DNA of 18,366 nucleotides, taken from Rhodoferax sp. UBA5149. GTDB lineage: Bacteria > Pseudomonadota > Gammaproteobacteria > Burkholderiales > Burkholderiaceae_C. The notes below the pieces were generated by a model. That model had not been told where the DNA came from. It did no database searches and saw only the letters and a list, made by a program, of their open reading frames with translations. Each line of letters starts with the position of its first letter. Positions within the stretch are counted from its first letter, which is position 1. Positions 1-6,708 of this stretch are shown in pieces. The position numbers and the translations under genes are program-made. The DNA is taken from the NCBI RefSeq assembly GCF_002413825.1, contig NZ_DHXT01000097.1, positions 59,463 to 77,828 on the forward strand. Direction: 5' to 3'.

Positions 1-89
1 TTGGGGTCGGATTCCAATTTTGCTGCGCAGCACCCGAAGGGACGGCCAACGGCCGGGCAAATTTGGACTCTGACCCCAATAACACGGGG
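1..89 (+). repeat. R1 palindromic repeat, copy A (REP-like)
   Basis: This copy has imperfect inverted termini: TTGGGGTCGGATTCCAA at 1-17 and TTGGACTCTGACCCCAA at 63-79, which differ at two positions when one is reverse-complemented. The centre carries a conserved GCACCCGAAGGGA. A short right-hand extension (five bases, then CGGGG at about 85-89) is also present in copies B and C. The left extension is missing because the window starts at the terminus. The pattern resembles REP/BIME elements mobilised by RAYT (REP-associated tyrosine) transposases, but no such transposase is present here, so mobility is inferred. Confidence 0.85.
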
Positions 90-153
90 AACAGCACAAG
101 CCAGCATCAAAATGCGGCAGTAGCGGTGTCCTCGCCTTGCCTGACCGTAAGCC

Positions 154-182
154 TTGACCTGTAACTACACTGTAGTTACATT
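154..182 (+). promoter_or_regulatory. Putative sigma-70 promoter of brnTA
   Basis: The -35 box is TTGACC (154-159) and the -10 box is TACATT (177-182), with a 17-base spacer. A start site about 7 bases after the -10 would fall on or next to the brnT ATG at 189, so the toxin message may be leaderless. No Shine-Dalgarno sequence is visible before the ATG. The boxes match consensus moderately (5/6 and 4/6). Confidence 0.55.
160..180. promoter_or_regulatory. Perfect 21-bp palindrome, probable BrnA operator
   Basis: The arms TGTAACTACA (160-169) and TGTAGTTACA (171-180) are exact inverted repeats around a single central C. The palindrome fills the promoter spacer and the first four bases of the -10 box. 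BrnA-family ribbon-helix-helix antitoxins are known to autorepress their operons, so this is the natural operator. Binding is inferred; the symmetry is seen directly. Confidence 0.65.
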
Positions 183-188
183 TGAACC

Positions 189-473
189 ATGGAAGCACTT
201 CATTTTGAATGGGACGAGGCAAAGGCCAACGCCAACCTCAAGAAGCACGGCGTTGGCTTTGACGAAGCCAAGTCTGTCTTTCTGGATGATCATGCCAAGT
301 TGATCCCCGATCCAGATCACTCCATCGATGAAGAGCGCTTTGTTCTATTGGGCTATAGCTCAAGCTTGAAGCTTCTTGTGGTCTGCCATTGCTATCGCGC
401 AGAGGGTCGGGTGATCCGCATCATCTCGGCGCGAAAGGCAACACGACAAGAAGCGAAAATTTACGAGAGGTAA
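189..473 (+). CDS. brnT: BrnT family ribonuclease toxin
   Basis: This 94-residue protein has the BrnT (DUF497) signature: an N-terminal FEWDEAKANANLKKHGV segment, a central acidic/His stretch around DPDHSIDEERF, and a C-terminal RIISARKATRQEAKIYE. BrnT toxins have a RelE-like RNase fold, cut RNA and stop growth, and are neutralised by BrnA. The length is normal for the family (about 90-100 aa) and nothing looks broken. The ATG at 189 gives the usual N-terminus but has no Shine-Dalgarno sequence; see the promoter entry for a possible leaderless start. The brnA ATG follows five bases after the stop, in the usual toxin-first order of this family. Confidence 0.93.
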   Translation: MEALHFEWDEAKANANLKKHGVGFDEAKSVFLDDHAKLIPDPDHSIDEERFVLLGYSSSLKLLVVCHCYRAEGRVIRIISARKATRQEAKIYER

Positions 474-478
474 AAACC

Positions 479-688
479 ATGCGCGCCGAATACGATTTTT
501 CCAAAGCAGTGAAGAACCCCTACGCTACACAGCTCAAGAAGCAGATCACCATTCGCTTGGATGAAGAGAGCCTTAGCTACTTCAAGTCCATCTCTGCCGA
601 TGTAGGAATTCCGTACCAAAGTCTCATCAATCTGTATCTCAGGGATTGCGCAACATCCCATCGCAAGCTCAATCTCAAATGGAAATGA
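479..688 (+). CDS. brnA: BrnA family ribbon-helix-helix antitoxin
   Basis: The 69-residue product begins MRAEYDFSKAVKNPYA, the BrnA/COG3514 N-terminus. It then carries a ribbon-helix-helix DNA-binding core: the KKQITIRLDEESLSYFKS strand-helix followed by GIPYQSLINLYLRD. Members of this family sequester BrnT and repress their own promoter. The ATG at 479 is chosen over an upstream in-frame ATG at 389, which lies inside brnT. It has a purine-rich GAGAGG at 465-470 and matches the family N-terminus. The TGA (686-688) shares its A with the ATG that opens the next, decayed antitoxin. The BrnTA pair looks complete and functional. Confidence 0.9.
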   Translation: MRAEYDFSKAVKNPYATQLKKQITIRLDEESLSYFKSISADVGIPYQSLINLYLRDCATSHRKLNLKWK

Positions 689-879
689 TGCCCGCGCCAA
701 TTTTGCACCGGATCATTGATGAGACCGCAGCGTCCCATGAACCGATCATGATTTCGGGAAAGGGAACAAGTGCCGTTCAAGAAACTTTGTACTTGCTTGC
801 GGTGCCAGGCATGCGCGAATCTATCAAGGCAGGCATGGCGGAGCCGTTGGCAAAAAATGCGAAGGTGCTGAAATGGTGA
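688..879 (+). pseudogene. Phd/YefM-type antitoxin remnant (internal deletion)
   Basis: The frame reads ILHRIIDETAASHEPIMISG, then KGTSAV directly followed by QETLYLLAVPGMRESIKAG, and ends LAKNAKVLKW. This matches a common Phd/YefM antitoxin type. Intact relatives have roughly ten residues (an LVxEEDWxAI-like stretch) between the SAV and QETLYLL blocks; these are missing here. The N-terminal start (MPAP) is also shorter than the usual TLTATEARAKL-type beginning. The frame is still open but probably lost DNA-binding and fold elements. Its stop is followed by, and overlaps, the start of the toxin remnant, preserving the original operon order. Family recall is from memory. Confidence 0.7.
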
Positions 880-981
880 GCCTACTCGCGCCGCATCAAC
901 ATCCAGCATCGACTGGTTTACGAGGTATTCACCAAAGAGAGGACCGTCCGTGTATTGCGTATGTGGACCCACTATGAGTGA
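873..981 (+). pseudogene. Txe/YoeB-type toxin remnant (large internal deletion)
   Basis: The former start ATG GTG AG at 873 overlaps the antitoxin stop. After only about eight bases the sequence jumps, out of frame, to the C-terminal part of a Txe/YoeB toxin. From 883 to 978 it reads YSRRINIQHRLVYEVF, then TKERTVRVLRMWTHYE, then TGA at 979-981. The SRRIN-HRLVY motif and terminal THYE tail are hallmarks of the family's RelE-like RNase fold. About 50 N-terminal residues are missing (usual length 85-90), so this cannot be an active toxin. Confidence 0.72.
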
Positions 982-1105
982 ACGGACCAACAGGTCGGCC
1001 CACGCAGACACAGACGGTCAGATTGCCGCTCCGCAACTTGTGGCGGATGTCGGTAACCTCGGTCGATTGGCAAGAGAAAAGGAACTCATCCGATGGAACT
1101 TGTAA
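974..1105 (+). CDS. Small hypothetical ORF (43 aa)
   Basis: An ATG at 974 opens a 43-codon frame that starts MSERTNRSAHADTDGQ and ends LAREKELIRWNL, stopping at 1103-1105. It overlaps the end of the toxin remnant and the first 13 bases of the HNH gene. The C-terminal half is charged and could be helical. No family is recognised. It may be a translated leader coupled to the HNH gene, the tail of a lost gene, or chance; support is weak. Confidence 0.25.
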   Translation: MSERTNRSAHADTDGQIAAPQLVADVGNLGRLAREKELIRWNL

Positions 1106-1848
1106 GCACCACAGCACAGGTTGCCGAGAATCTTGGCATCTTCGACGGTTATCGAATTAGTAGTGACGCAGTACGCAGGTCGTTCTATTCGGAGAGGCTG
1201 AGGCTTGGGACGCAATTCGTCGTTGGCAAGTCAGGGACGCGCTACTTGTTCGCGCCAAGCCGTTTTGCTGGCTACGCAAACTGCACTTCCGAGCGTCACG
1301 CGGCGTTTCCGAAAAAGGACGGAAAGCTAACCACACCACGTCTAACCTCACTGTTGGGAAAACCGCTTGCGGATGCGCGCATTGAGACCTCTTACCTGAG
1401 TCTCTGTGTGGAAGTTGGTGCGGTCCCCGCTCTAAAAAAGCGCACTTACTGGCTGCTGGCAACAGACGTAACCCCTGTACCCAACGTGCTGTCTGGCGAG
1501 CCAGGATTTCCGGATGAAGTCTCCGAGTTCGTGGAGGGTGCGACTAGGCAAGTAGTTGTGAATGCCTATGAGCGAGATCCAAAAGCAAGGGACGCATGTT
1601 TGCTTCACCATGGATATAGCTGCGTGGTTTGCCGCTTCAACTTCGCAAAACAATACGGTGAGATTGGGAAGAATTTCATCCATGTTCACCACCTTGCGCC
1701 GATTTCCAAAACCAAGGAACAGCATGCGATTGACCCCGTGCGCGATCTTCGTCCTGTGTGCCCGAACTGCCACGCAATGCTTCATCGTTCAGATCCGCCG
1801 TTCACAATTGAAGAGCTAGTTTCTATTCGAGCTGCAAAAAATGCCTAG
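1093..1848 (+). CDS. HNH endonuclease with uncharacterised N-terminal domain
   Basis: This is a 251-residue protein. Residues ~155-232 form an HNH nuclease of the McrA-like group: a C177/C180 pair (SCVVCRFNF), HVHH at 197-200, and VCPNCHAMLH with C223/C226 and H227/H231. The two Cys pairs likely hold a structural zinc, while the His residues line the metal-dependent DNA-cutting site. Residues 1-~130 (with YLFAPSRFAGY at 51-61) are a separate domain that I cannot name; it may recognise DNA. The ATG at 1093 has a good AAAAGGA at 1077-1083. The stop overlaps the next gene by eight bases, implying translational coupling. The likely role is restriction or defence-type DNA cleavage, inferred from the HNH class and the island context. 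No methyltransferase is adjacent, so it is not a standard type II system. Confidence 0.85.
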   Translation: MELVSTTAQVAENLGIFDGYRISSDAVRRSFYSERLRLGTQFVVGKSGTRYLFAPSRFAGYANCTSERHAAFPKKDGKLTTPRLTSLLGKPLADARIETSYLSLCVEVGAVPALKKRTYWLLATDVTPVPNVLSGEPGFPDEVSEFVEGATRQVVVNAYERDPKARDACLLHHGYSCVVCRFNFAKQYGEIGKNFIHVHHLAPISKTKEQHAIDPVRDLRPVCPNCHAMLHRSDPPFTIEELVSIRAAKNA

Positions 1849-2869
1849 CAATGCGCTGTACTTTCCTTACATCGACGTACCAAGCACCTCTTGGACGACG
1901 CAGGCTATTTTGTACTGGGACAAACTGGCTTCGATCATCCCCATGGACCACCTCCATCATCCCGAACAGATGGATAACATGACCAGAGAACTGCTCTCTG
2001 AGGGGCTTGTAGAGCCAATCATCCCGGGGATGCACATCTATCAAGCTCATAGATTCGACGAGTGCTTCATCGATTTTGTGGAGCGAACAGTTCTTCCCTC
2101 CCGGCGGTGCGCAACTCGTCGCGAAGTAGTTCTGCCGGTATCACGCATACACGCAGAAAAGATGGGACGGATACCGGACTTTCTAGTTGAATCAGGTTTG
2201 GCAAAACAGCTTGACTGGGCTTGGTATGAGGTCGATACCCCATTGGCGAATCAATTCATGGCATATCTGGCATCGGTACTGGGTGCGCTACCCGGTGTCA
2301 ACGCCACGCCGATCACAGATAGAGCTCTGTTTGCGACTGTTCTCGGTTGTAGGCGACCGCAGCCGATGCGCAACACCACACTGCACGCTTTCAAGGCACG
2401 GCAGGTCGTTCTAAAGTCCATCCTCCCTGTCCCTAACGGCCCAGTGAATGTTGGGAAACTGCTCAGTTTTAAGGAGCGGCATGGACATTTGCTGCCGCAG
2501 CTACGCACAAGAATTGAGGCTCGTTGCTCGCTCATTGCGCTCTTGCCAGAACCTGAGGATCGAGTTGTCGCGACACAGGACTTCATCAACGAGTGCAACG
2601 ATCAGATAGCCGAAATAGTGGCCGCGATGCGGCCATCTTTCGCAAAGATTGCATTGGTGTCATTGACTCCGCTGTTCGGCTCAGGCCTCGCGCTCCATGC
2701 GACGGACCCGAGCAACGTCGTCGCTTACGCGGGTGCAGCAACATCGCTTGCTGGTGCTGCGTACCAAGCAATCTCCAGCATACATGCGCCCCGAATAGCG
2801 CAAGAAGCTAGGCCCCTTGCCTACCTCGCCCATGCAAGGCGTGAGCTGGCACCTAGCCAAACTTTCTAG
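1841..2869 (+). CDS. DUF6236-family protein
   Basis: The 342-residue protein begins MPSNALYFPYIDVPSTSWTT, then AILYWDKLASIIP. This is the typical opening of DUF6236 proteins, whose biochemical role is unknown to me. The middle is soluble and mixed. Residues ~269-285 and ~292-312 are hydrophobic (IALVSLTPLFGSGLAL and an AYAGAATSLAGAAYQA stretch), so the C-terminus could be membrane-associated or a buried hairpin. The start ATG lies in the overlap ATGCCTAG with the HNH stop, so the two are very probably co-translated and work together. It could be a sensor, inhibitor or scaffold for the nuclease; that is inference only. Confidence 0.7.
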   Translation: MPSNALYFPYIDVPSTSWTTQAILYWDKLASIIPMDHLHHPEQMDNMTRELLSEGLVEPIIPGMHIYQAHRFDECFIDFVERTVLPSRRCATRREVVLPVSRIHAEKMGRIPDFLVESGLAKQLDWAWYEVDTPLANQFMAYLASVLGALPGVNATPITDRALFATVLGCRRPQPMRNTTLHAFKARQVVLKSILPVPNGPVNVGKLLSFKERHGHLLPQLRTRIEARCSLIALLPEPEDRVVATQDFINECNDQIAEIVAAMRPSFAKIALVSLTPLFGSGLALHATDPSNVVAYAGAATSLAGAAYQAISSIHAPRIAQEARPLAYLAHARRELAPSQTF

Positions 2870-3064
2870 TCGATTCAAATCAAGCGCCATGCCCTGTCGT
2901 ATTCATGCACTCTCCACATGTCGATGCAATCCAACCCTCGGCCATAAATAGCATCAATATGACGATTGAGAAACCCCACCTGACCTCCATTGACTGCGAA
3001 CACGGTCAACGAAGTCATTCATCAGCCAGCTTGTCAAGTCGTCTAGCTTGGGAATTCCAAGATA

Positions 3065-3092
3065 GGCGTTCGGCTGCCTAAAGCGGAACGCC
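3065..3092. repeat. Short hairpin upstream of the DUF5677-type gene
   Basis: GGCGTTC at 3065-3071 is the exact inverse of GAACGCC at 3086-3092, with a 14-base loop. It is followed at 3092-3102 by CAACGTTCGGC, which repeats the CGTTCGGC seen in the left arm. The 2870-3111 gap otherwise holds no recognisable gene or clear promoter. The hairpin could be a regulatory structure or a recombination scar. Confidence 0.35.
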
Positions 3093-3111
3093 AACGTTCG
3101 GCGTCTCAATC

Positions 3112-4032
3112 ATGACTATCGACCCTTGCATCCCCACAGATAGCGAAGAACTACCACTGCTAGATGCACTGCGCGGCTTGGCAATGCTTCAGCAGGAGTT
3201 TCTTCGTCTAGCACTCTTCGTCGCATCTGAGGGTCTTGCAACCTTCGAAGGAGAAAAGCTAAGGTGCACCCTTGCCGATGGTCAGAGACGTACAAGTACG
3301 TTTCTTGCAATGGCAGCCGGTCAATCGCTTGAAACGTTGCTTCGTATGGCGAAGCTTCGAGGTATACCCGTTCGAGACGCATACCCAGTCGCACGCTCGG
3401 CAATCGAATCTTTCGTCAATGCGAGTTACCTGTTGGCTGAGTCTGATGACGTGGCAGCACGGGCAATCCGGTACATTGACTTCGCCTCGTGGCGTCATCA
3501 AAACAGGAAGTTTGGAAGCGGCGAGTTTTCCATCGAGGTTCGCTCAGACCCAAACCCTTCAGCCACGCTCGCGCTGGAATATCCAGAGTTCAGTGGTAAG
3601 GGCAAGGGTTCCTGGACGAGTCTTGACGTTCCTAGCCGTATTCGACGAGTTGGCGAACTCGCCGGGCATAGAGCTGGATCACGCCTGCTTGCTGCGTACG
3701 GCCTGGTTTACTCTCTTTCGTCCGAGATTATTCATGGTTCCCCCTTTGGAGCGAGCTACTTCTACTCTGCGCATCAGAAGGGCGAAAGAACTACCGAAGC
3801 GTTTCTCGCTGCAACGGCCCGCCATCTTGAGGAGATATTCATTGGCGTGCTTCATGCTGGGTGCGGTTATCTTGCCGCGTTCTTTGAGCAACAGGGTATG
3901 CAGGAACCTCTGAAGGCAGAGGAGAAGATTTTCACGCGGCTCTTGGAATTGAGCACGAAGCCGTCTTCTGCATTTCCTCCTGTTCCTATGCAAGCTGCAG
4001 CCAATGGAAAGGATCACGGCAATGATGCTTAA
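3112..4032 (+). CDS. DUF5677-like hypothetical protein
   Basis: This 306-residue, mostly helical soluble protein is recognised tentatively as DUF5677-like. The helix YPVARSAIESFVNASYLL (91-108) and the later GLVYSLSSEIIHGSPFG (197-213), with paired Arg, Glu and His residues, are the features shared with that family. No catalytic activity is established for it as far as I know. No Shine-Dalgarno sequence is visible before the ATG at 3112; the fit to the family N-terminus is the only support for this start. It stands alone, with 242 bases upstream and repeat copy B downstream. Such orphan genes are common in genomic islands and gene cassettes, and a defence role is possible but unproven. Confidence 0.65.
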   Translation: MTIDPCIPTDSEELPLLDALRGLAMLQQEFLRLALFVASEGLATFEGEKLRCTLADGQRRTSTFLAMAAGQSLETLLRMAKLRGIPVRDAYPVARSAIESFVNASYLLAESDDVAARAIRYIDFASWRHQNRKFGSGEFSIEVRSDPNPSATLALEYPEFSGKGKGSWTSLDVPSRIRRVGELAGHRAGSRLLAAYGLVYSLSSEIIHGSPFGASYFYSAHQKGERTTEAFLAATARHLEEIFIGVLHAGCGYLAAFFEQQGMQEPLKAEEKIFTRLLELSTKPSSAFPPVPMQAAANGKDHGNDA

Positions 4033-4079
4033 CTCCAGGCTAAGTGTTGTCCAACCGTCGTTTCGTCATATTGCAACCT

Positions 4080-4175
4080 CCCCGGGTTTTTGGGGTCAGA
4101 GTCCAAAAGGCCCCGGACTTCGTCCATCCCTTCGGGTGCTTCGCAGCCATATTGGAATCCACCCCCCAAACCCTG
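4080..4175 (-). repeat. R1 palindromic repeat, copy B (inverted)
   Basis: This copy reads in the opposite orientation to A and C. TTGGGGTCAGAGTCCAA lies at 4090-4106, and a TTGGAATCC...CCCCAA arm at 4152-4169 has one extra base. Reverse-complemented, the core contains GCACCCGAAGGGAT, matching copy A. The flanking CCCCGGG at 4080-4086 and AACCCTGC at 4168-4175 match the extensions of copy C. Together with copy A it brackets the accessory genes as an inverted pair. Confidence 0.85.
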
Positions 4176-4206
4176 CACCACTGGAACATCAACAACAAAA
4201 CACCCG

Positions 4207-4251
4207 CTAGCCCCCGTGAAATAAACGCAAGCAGCTACCATTTCAATAGCA
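4207..4251 (+). repeat. R2 short dispersed repeat, copy a
   Basis: This 45-base element is CTAGCCCCCGT, then a variable middle, then AGCTACCA and AATAGC. It aligns without gaps to 8586-8630. It ends just before the hypC ribosome binding site (AAGGAG, 4256-4261). I recall similar TAGCCCCCGT...AGCTATCA sequences as abundant intergenic repeats in Comamonadaceae; that is memory, not a search. Whether it contributes a promoter or leader structure for hypC cannot be told. Confidence 0.65.
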
Positions 4252-4267
4252 CCCCAAGGAGCCCATC

Positions 4268-4498
4268 ATGTGTCTAGCCATTCCCGCCCGTGTGGTGGAA
4301 CTCTTGCCCGCTCTGCGTGCCGTGGTCGATCTGGCCGGGGTGCGCAAGGAGGTGTCCATTGATCTGGTGGACGACGCGCAGGTGGGCGACTACGTGATCA
4401 TCCATGCGGGCTATGCCATCGGCAAGATCGATCCTGAGGAGGCGCAGCGCACGCTGGCGCTGTTTGCCGAACTGGCGCAGTCGCAAGCCCAGCCATGA
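4268..4498 (+). CDS. hypC: Hydrogenase maturation chaperone HypC
   Basis: This 76-residue HypC/HybG/HupF-family chaperone has the defining MCLAIPA N-terminus with the essential Cys2, and His46 in the IIHAGYAIGKID motif. HypC binds HypD and carries the Fe(CN)2CO group as it is assembled in the cytoplasm, then hands it to the hydrogenase large-subunit precursor. Length is normal (70-90 aa). The start has AAGGAG six bases upstream. The stop overlaps the hypD ATG by four bases (ATGA), so production is coupled to its partner. It is the first gene of hypCDEX here, and no hydrogenase structural gene is in the window. Confidence 0.96.
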   Translation: MCLAIPARVVELLPALRAVVDLAGVRKEVSIDLVDDAQVGDYVIIHAGYAIGKIDPEEAQRTLALFAELAQSQAQP

Positions 4499-5634
4499 AA
4501 TACATCGACGAGTTCCGCGATGGGGATGGTGCCCGCCACATCGCCGCCAACATTGCCGCCGAAGTGCGCCCCGATGTGGCCTACAACTTCATGGAGTTTT
4601 GCGGCGGGCACACGCACGCCATTTCGCGCTACGGCATTGCCGACATGCTGCCCGCCAATGTGCGCATGATCCATGGGCCGGGTTGCCCGGTGTGCGTGCT
4701 GCCGATTGGCCGCGTGGATCTGGCGATCCGCCTCGCCCTGGAGCAGGGCGTGATGCTGTGCACCTATGGCGACACCATGCGCGTGCCGGCCTCGGACGGC
4801 CTCTCGCTGATCAAGGCCAAGGCGCGCGGTGCCGATATCCGCATGGTCTACTCAGCCGCCGACGCGCTCAAGCTGGCCGAGCAAAACCCGGATCGCGAGG
4901 TGGTGTTTTTTGCCATCGGCTTCGAGACCACCACGCCGCCCACGGCCCTGGTCATTCGCGATGCGGCAGCGCGCGCGGTCAAGAATTTCAGCGTGCTGTG
5001 CTGCCATGTGCTGACCCCGGCAGCCATCACTCACATTCTGGAAGCGGCCGAGGCGCGCCAGTTGGGCACGGTGCCGATAGATGGCTTCATTGGGCCGGCC
5101 CATGTGAGCATCATCATCGGCTCCAAACCCTATGAGGCCTTTGCCCACACCTATCACAAGCCGGTGGTGATCACCGGGTTTGAGCCGCTGGATGTGATGC
5201 AGGGCATCTTGATGCTGGTGCGCCAGGTCAATGCCGGGCGGGCGGTGGTCGAAAACGAATTCTCGCGGGTAGTCACGCGCGACGGCAATCTGGCGGCGCA
5301 AAACCTGGTGTCGCAGGTGTTTGAGTTGCGCGAGAGCTTTGAGTGGCGCGGCCTGGGCGAGGTGCCCTATAGCGCGCTGAAGATTCGCCCGGCATTTGCC
5401 GCATGGGACGCCGAGCGCAAGTTTGACCTGCACTACACCCGCGTGCCCGACCACAAGCAATGCGAATGCGGCGCCATCCTGCGCGGGGTCAAGCACCCGC
5501 AAGACTGCAAGCTGTTTGGCACGGTGTGCACGCCGGAGAGCCCGATGGGGTCTTGCATGGTGTCGAATGAAGGGGCTTGTGCGGCGCACTATTCGTATGG
5601 CCGCTTCCGCGACATCGCGGTGGTGGCAGCATGA
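4495..5634 (+). CDS. hypD: Hydrogenase Fe-ligand assembly protein HypD
   Basis: This 379-residue protein carries all HypD hallmarks: FCGGHTHAI (Cys36), GPGCPVCVLP (Cys64/Cys67) and YGDTMRVP. GFETTTPPTA, CHVLTPAA and GPAHVSIIIG follow. A C-terminal Cys-rich region (CECGAIL, then DCKLFGTVCTPESPMGSC) binds the [4Fe-4S] cluster. HypD is the platform on which Fe receives two cyanides (from HypE) and CO, in complex with HypC. Length and motifs are complete. The start overlaps hypC and the stop overlaps hypE, both by ATGA. Confidence 0.97.
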   Translation: MKYIDEFRDGDGARHIAANIAAEVRPDVAYNFMEFCGGHTHAISRYGIADMLPANVRMIHGPGCPVCVLPIGRVDLAIRLALEQGVMLCTYGDTMRVPASDGLSLIKAKARGADIRMVYSAADALKLAEQNPDREVVFFAIGFETTTPPTALVIRDAAARAVKNFSVLCCHVLTPAAITHILEAAEARQLGTVPIDGFIGPAHVSIIIGSKPYEAFAHTYHKPVVITGFEPLDVMQGILMLVRQVNAGRAVVENEFSRVVTRDGNLAAQNLVSQVFELRESFEWRGLGEVPYSALKIRPAFAAWDAERKFDLHYTRVPDHKQCECGAILRGVKHPQDCKLFGTVCTPESPMGSCMVSNEGACAAHYSYGRFRDIAVVAA

Positions 5635-6698
5635 CCATGACGACTCGCAAGAAAAACTACTTGCGCCCCATCGACTTCAAGCACGGGCACATCGACATGA
5701 CGCACGGCGCCGGCGGGCGGGCCGCGGCGCAGCTAGTGGATGAGCTGTTTGCCCGCGCCTTTGACAACGAGTATTTGCGCCAGGGCCACGATGGGGCCTT
5801 GCTGCCATTCCCCACCGGTGGTCGGCTGGTGATGGCCACCGATGGCCATGTCATTTCGCCGCTGTTCTTCCCCGGCGGGGACATTGGCTGCCTGTCGGTG
5901 CATGGCACGGTCAACGATGTGGCCATGTCGGGGGCCAGGCCGCTGTATCTGGCCGCCAGTTTCATTCTGGAAGAAGGCTTTGCGCTGGCCGATCTGAAGC
6001 GCATTGTGGAGTCCATGGCGGCGGCGGCGCGCGACGCGGGTGTGCCCATCGTGACCGGCGACACCAAGGTGGTGGAGAAGGGCAAGGGCGACGGCGTGTT
6101 CATCAGCACCACCGGCGTGGGCGTGGCGCCGGAAGGCCTGTGCATAGACGGGCGCCAAGCACGGGCCGGGGATGTGATTCTGGTCTCGGGCACGGTGGGT
6201 GAGCACGGCGTGGCGGTGATGTCGCTGCGCGAGTCGCTGGAGTTTGAGACCGCGATAGTGTCCGATACCGCCGCCCTGCACACCCTAGTGCAAGCCATGC
6301 TGCAGGCCTTGCCCGACCCCACTGCCCTGCACGTGCTGCGCGACCCCACGCGCGGCGGGCTGGCCACCACGCTCAACGAGATCGCCACGCAATCGCAAGT
6401 CGGCATGGTGATCGAGGAAGCTTTGATTCCCGTGCTGCCGCAAGTGGAGGCCGCCTGCGAGCTGCTGGGCCTGGACCCGCTCTACGTGGCCAACGAAGGC
6501 AAGCTCATCGCCATCTGCGCGCCCGAGGTGGCCGACACCCTGCTGGCCGCCATGCGTGCCCATCCGTTGGGGAGCGGTGCGCAACGCATTGGCACCGTCA
6601 CGCAGGACGCCCATCACTTTGTGCAGATGAATACGCGCTTTGGCGGGCGGCGGGTGGTGGATTGGCTCAGCGGCGAGCAGTTGCCGCGCATTTGCTAA
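5631..6698 (+). CDS. hypE: Carbamoyl dehydratase HypE (hydrogenase cyanide synthesis)
   Basis: This 355-residue PurM/AIR-synthase-like protein dehydrates a carbamoyl group on its C-terminal Cys to a thiocyanate with ATP, and passes cyanide to HypC-HypD. It has the N-terminal DMTHGAGGR, SVHGTVNDVAMSGARP (89-104), GDTKVVEKG and DPTRGGLATTLNE motifs. It ends in PRIC, so the essential terminal Cys355 is intact. The start at 5631 overlaps the hypD stop by ATGA and gives the family N-terminus; an upstream in-frame ATG at 5577 lies inside hypD and adds 18 unlikely residues. HypF, which supplies the carbamoyl group, is not encoded in the window. Confidence 0.96.
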   Translation: MTMTTRKKNYLRPIDFKHGHIDMTHGAGGRAAAQLVDELFARAFDNEYLRQGHDGALLPFPTGGRLVMATDGHVISPLFFPGGDIGCLSVHGTVNDVAMSGARPLYLAASFILEEGFALADLKRIVESMAAAARDAGVPIVTGDTKVVEKGKGDGVFISTTGVGVAPEGLCIDGRQARAGDVILVSGTVGEHGVAVMSLRESLEFETAIVSDTAALHTLVQAMLQALPDPTALHVLRDPTRGGLATTLNEIATQSQVGMVIEEALIPVLPQVEAACELLGLDPLYVANEGKLIAICAPEVADTLLAAMRAHPLGSGAQRIGTVTQDAHHFVQMNTRFGGRRVVDWLSGEQLPRIC

Positions 6699-6708
6699 GT
6701 CTTGCCCC

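Noticed and set aside
577..1011. A 144-codon minus-strand frame across the brnA end and toxin-antitoxin remnants
   Set aside because: It overlaps the recognisable BrnA and Phd/Txe-like sequences on the plus strand and shows no known family; it is an antisense shadow.
3065..3105. A possible integron attC site upstream of the DUF5677-type gene
   Set aside because: There is a hairpin and an AACGTTCGGC core-like stretch, but it does not match GTTRRRY and no paired RYYYAAC arm lies at the right spacing. The symmetric structure of attC is absent.
4852..5589. A 245-codon minus-strand frame across hypD
   Set aside because: It is antisense to conserved hypD motifs. High-GC genes commonly give long antisense frames, and it has no family resemblance.
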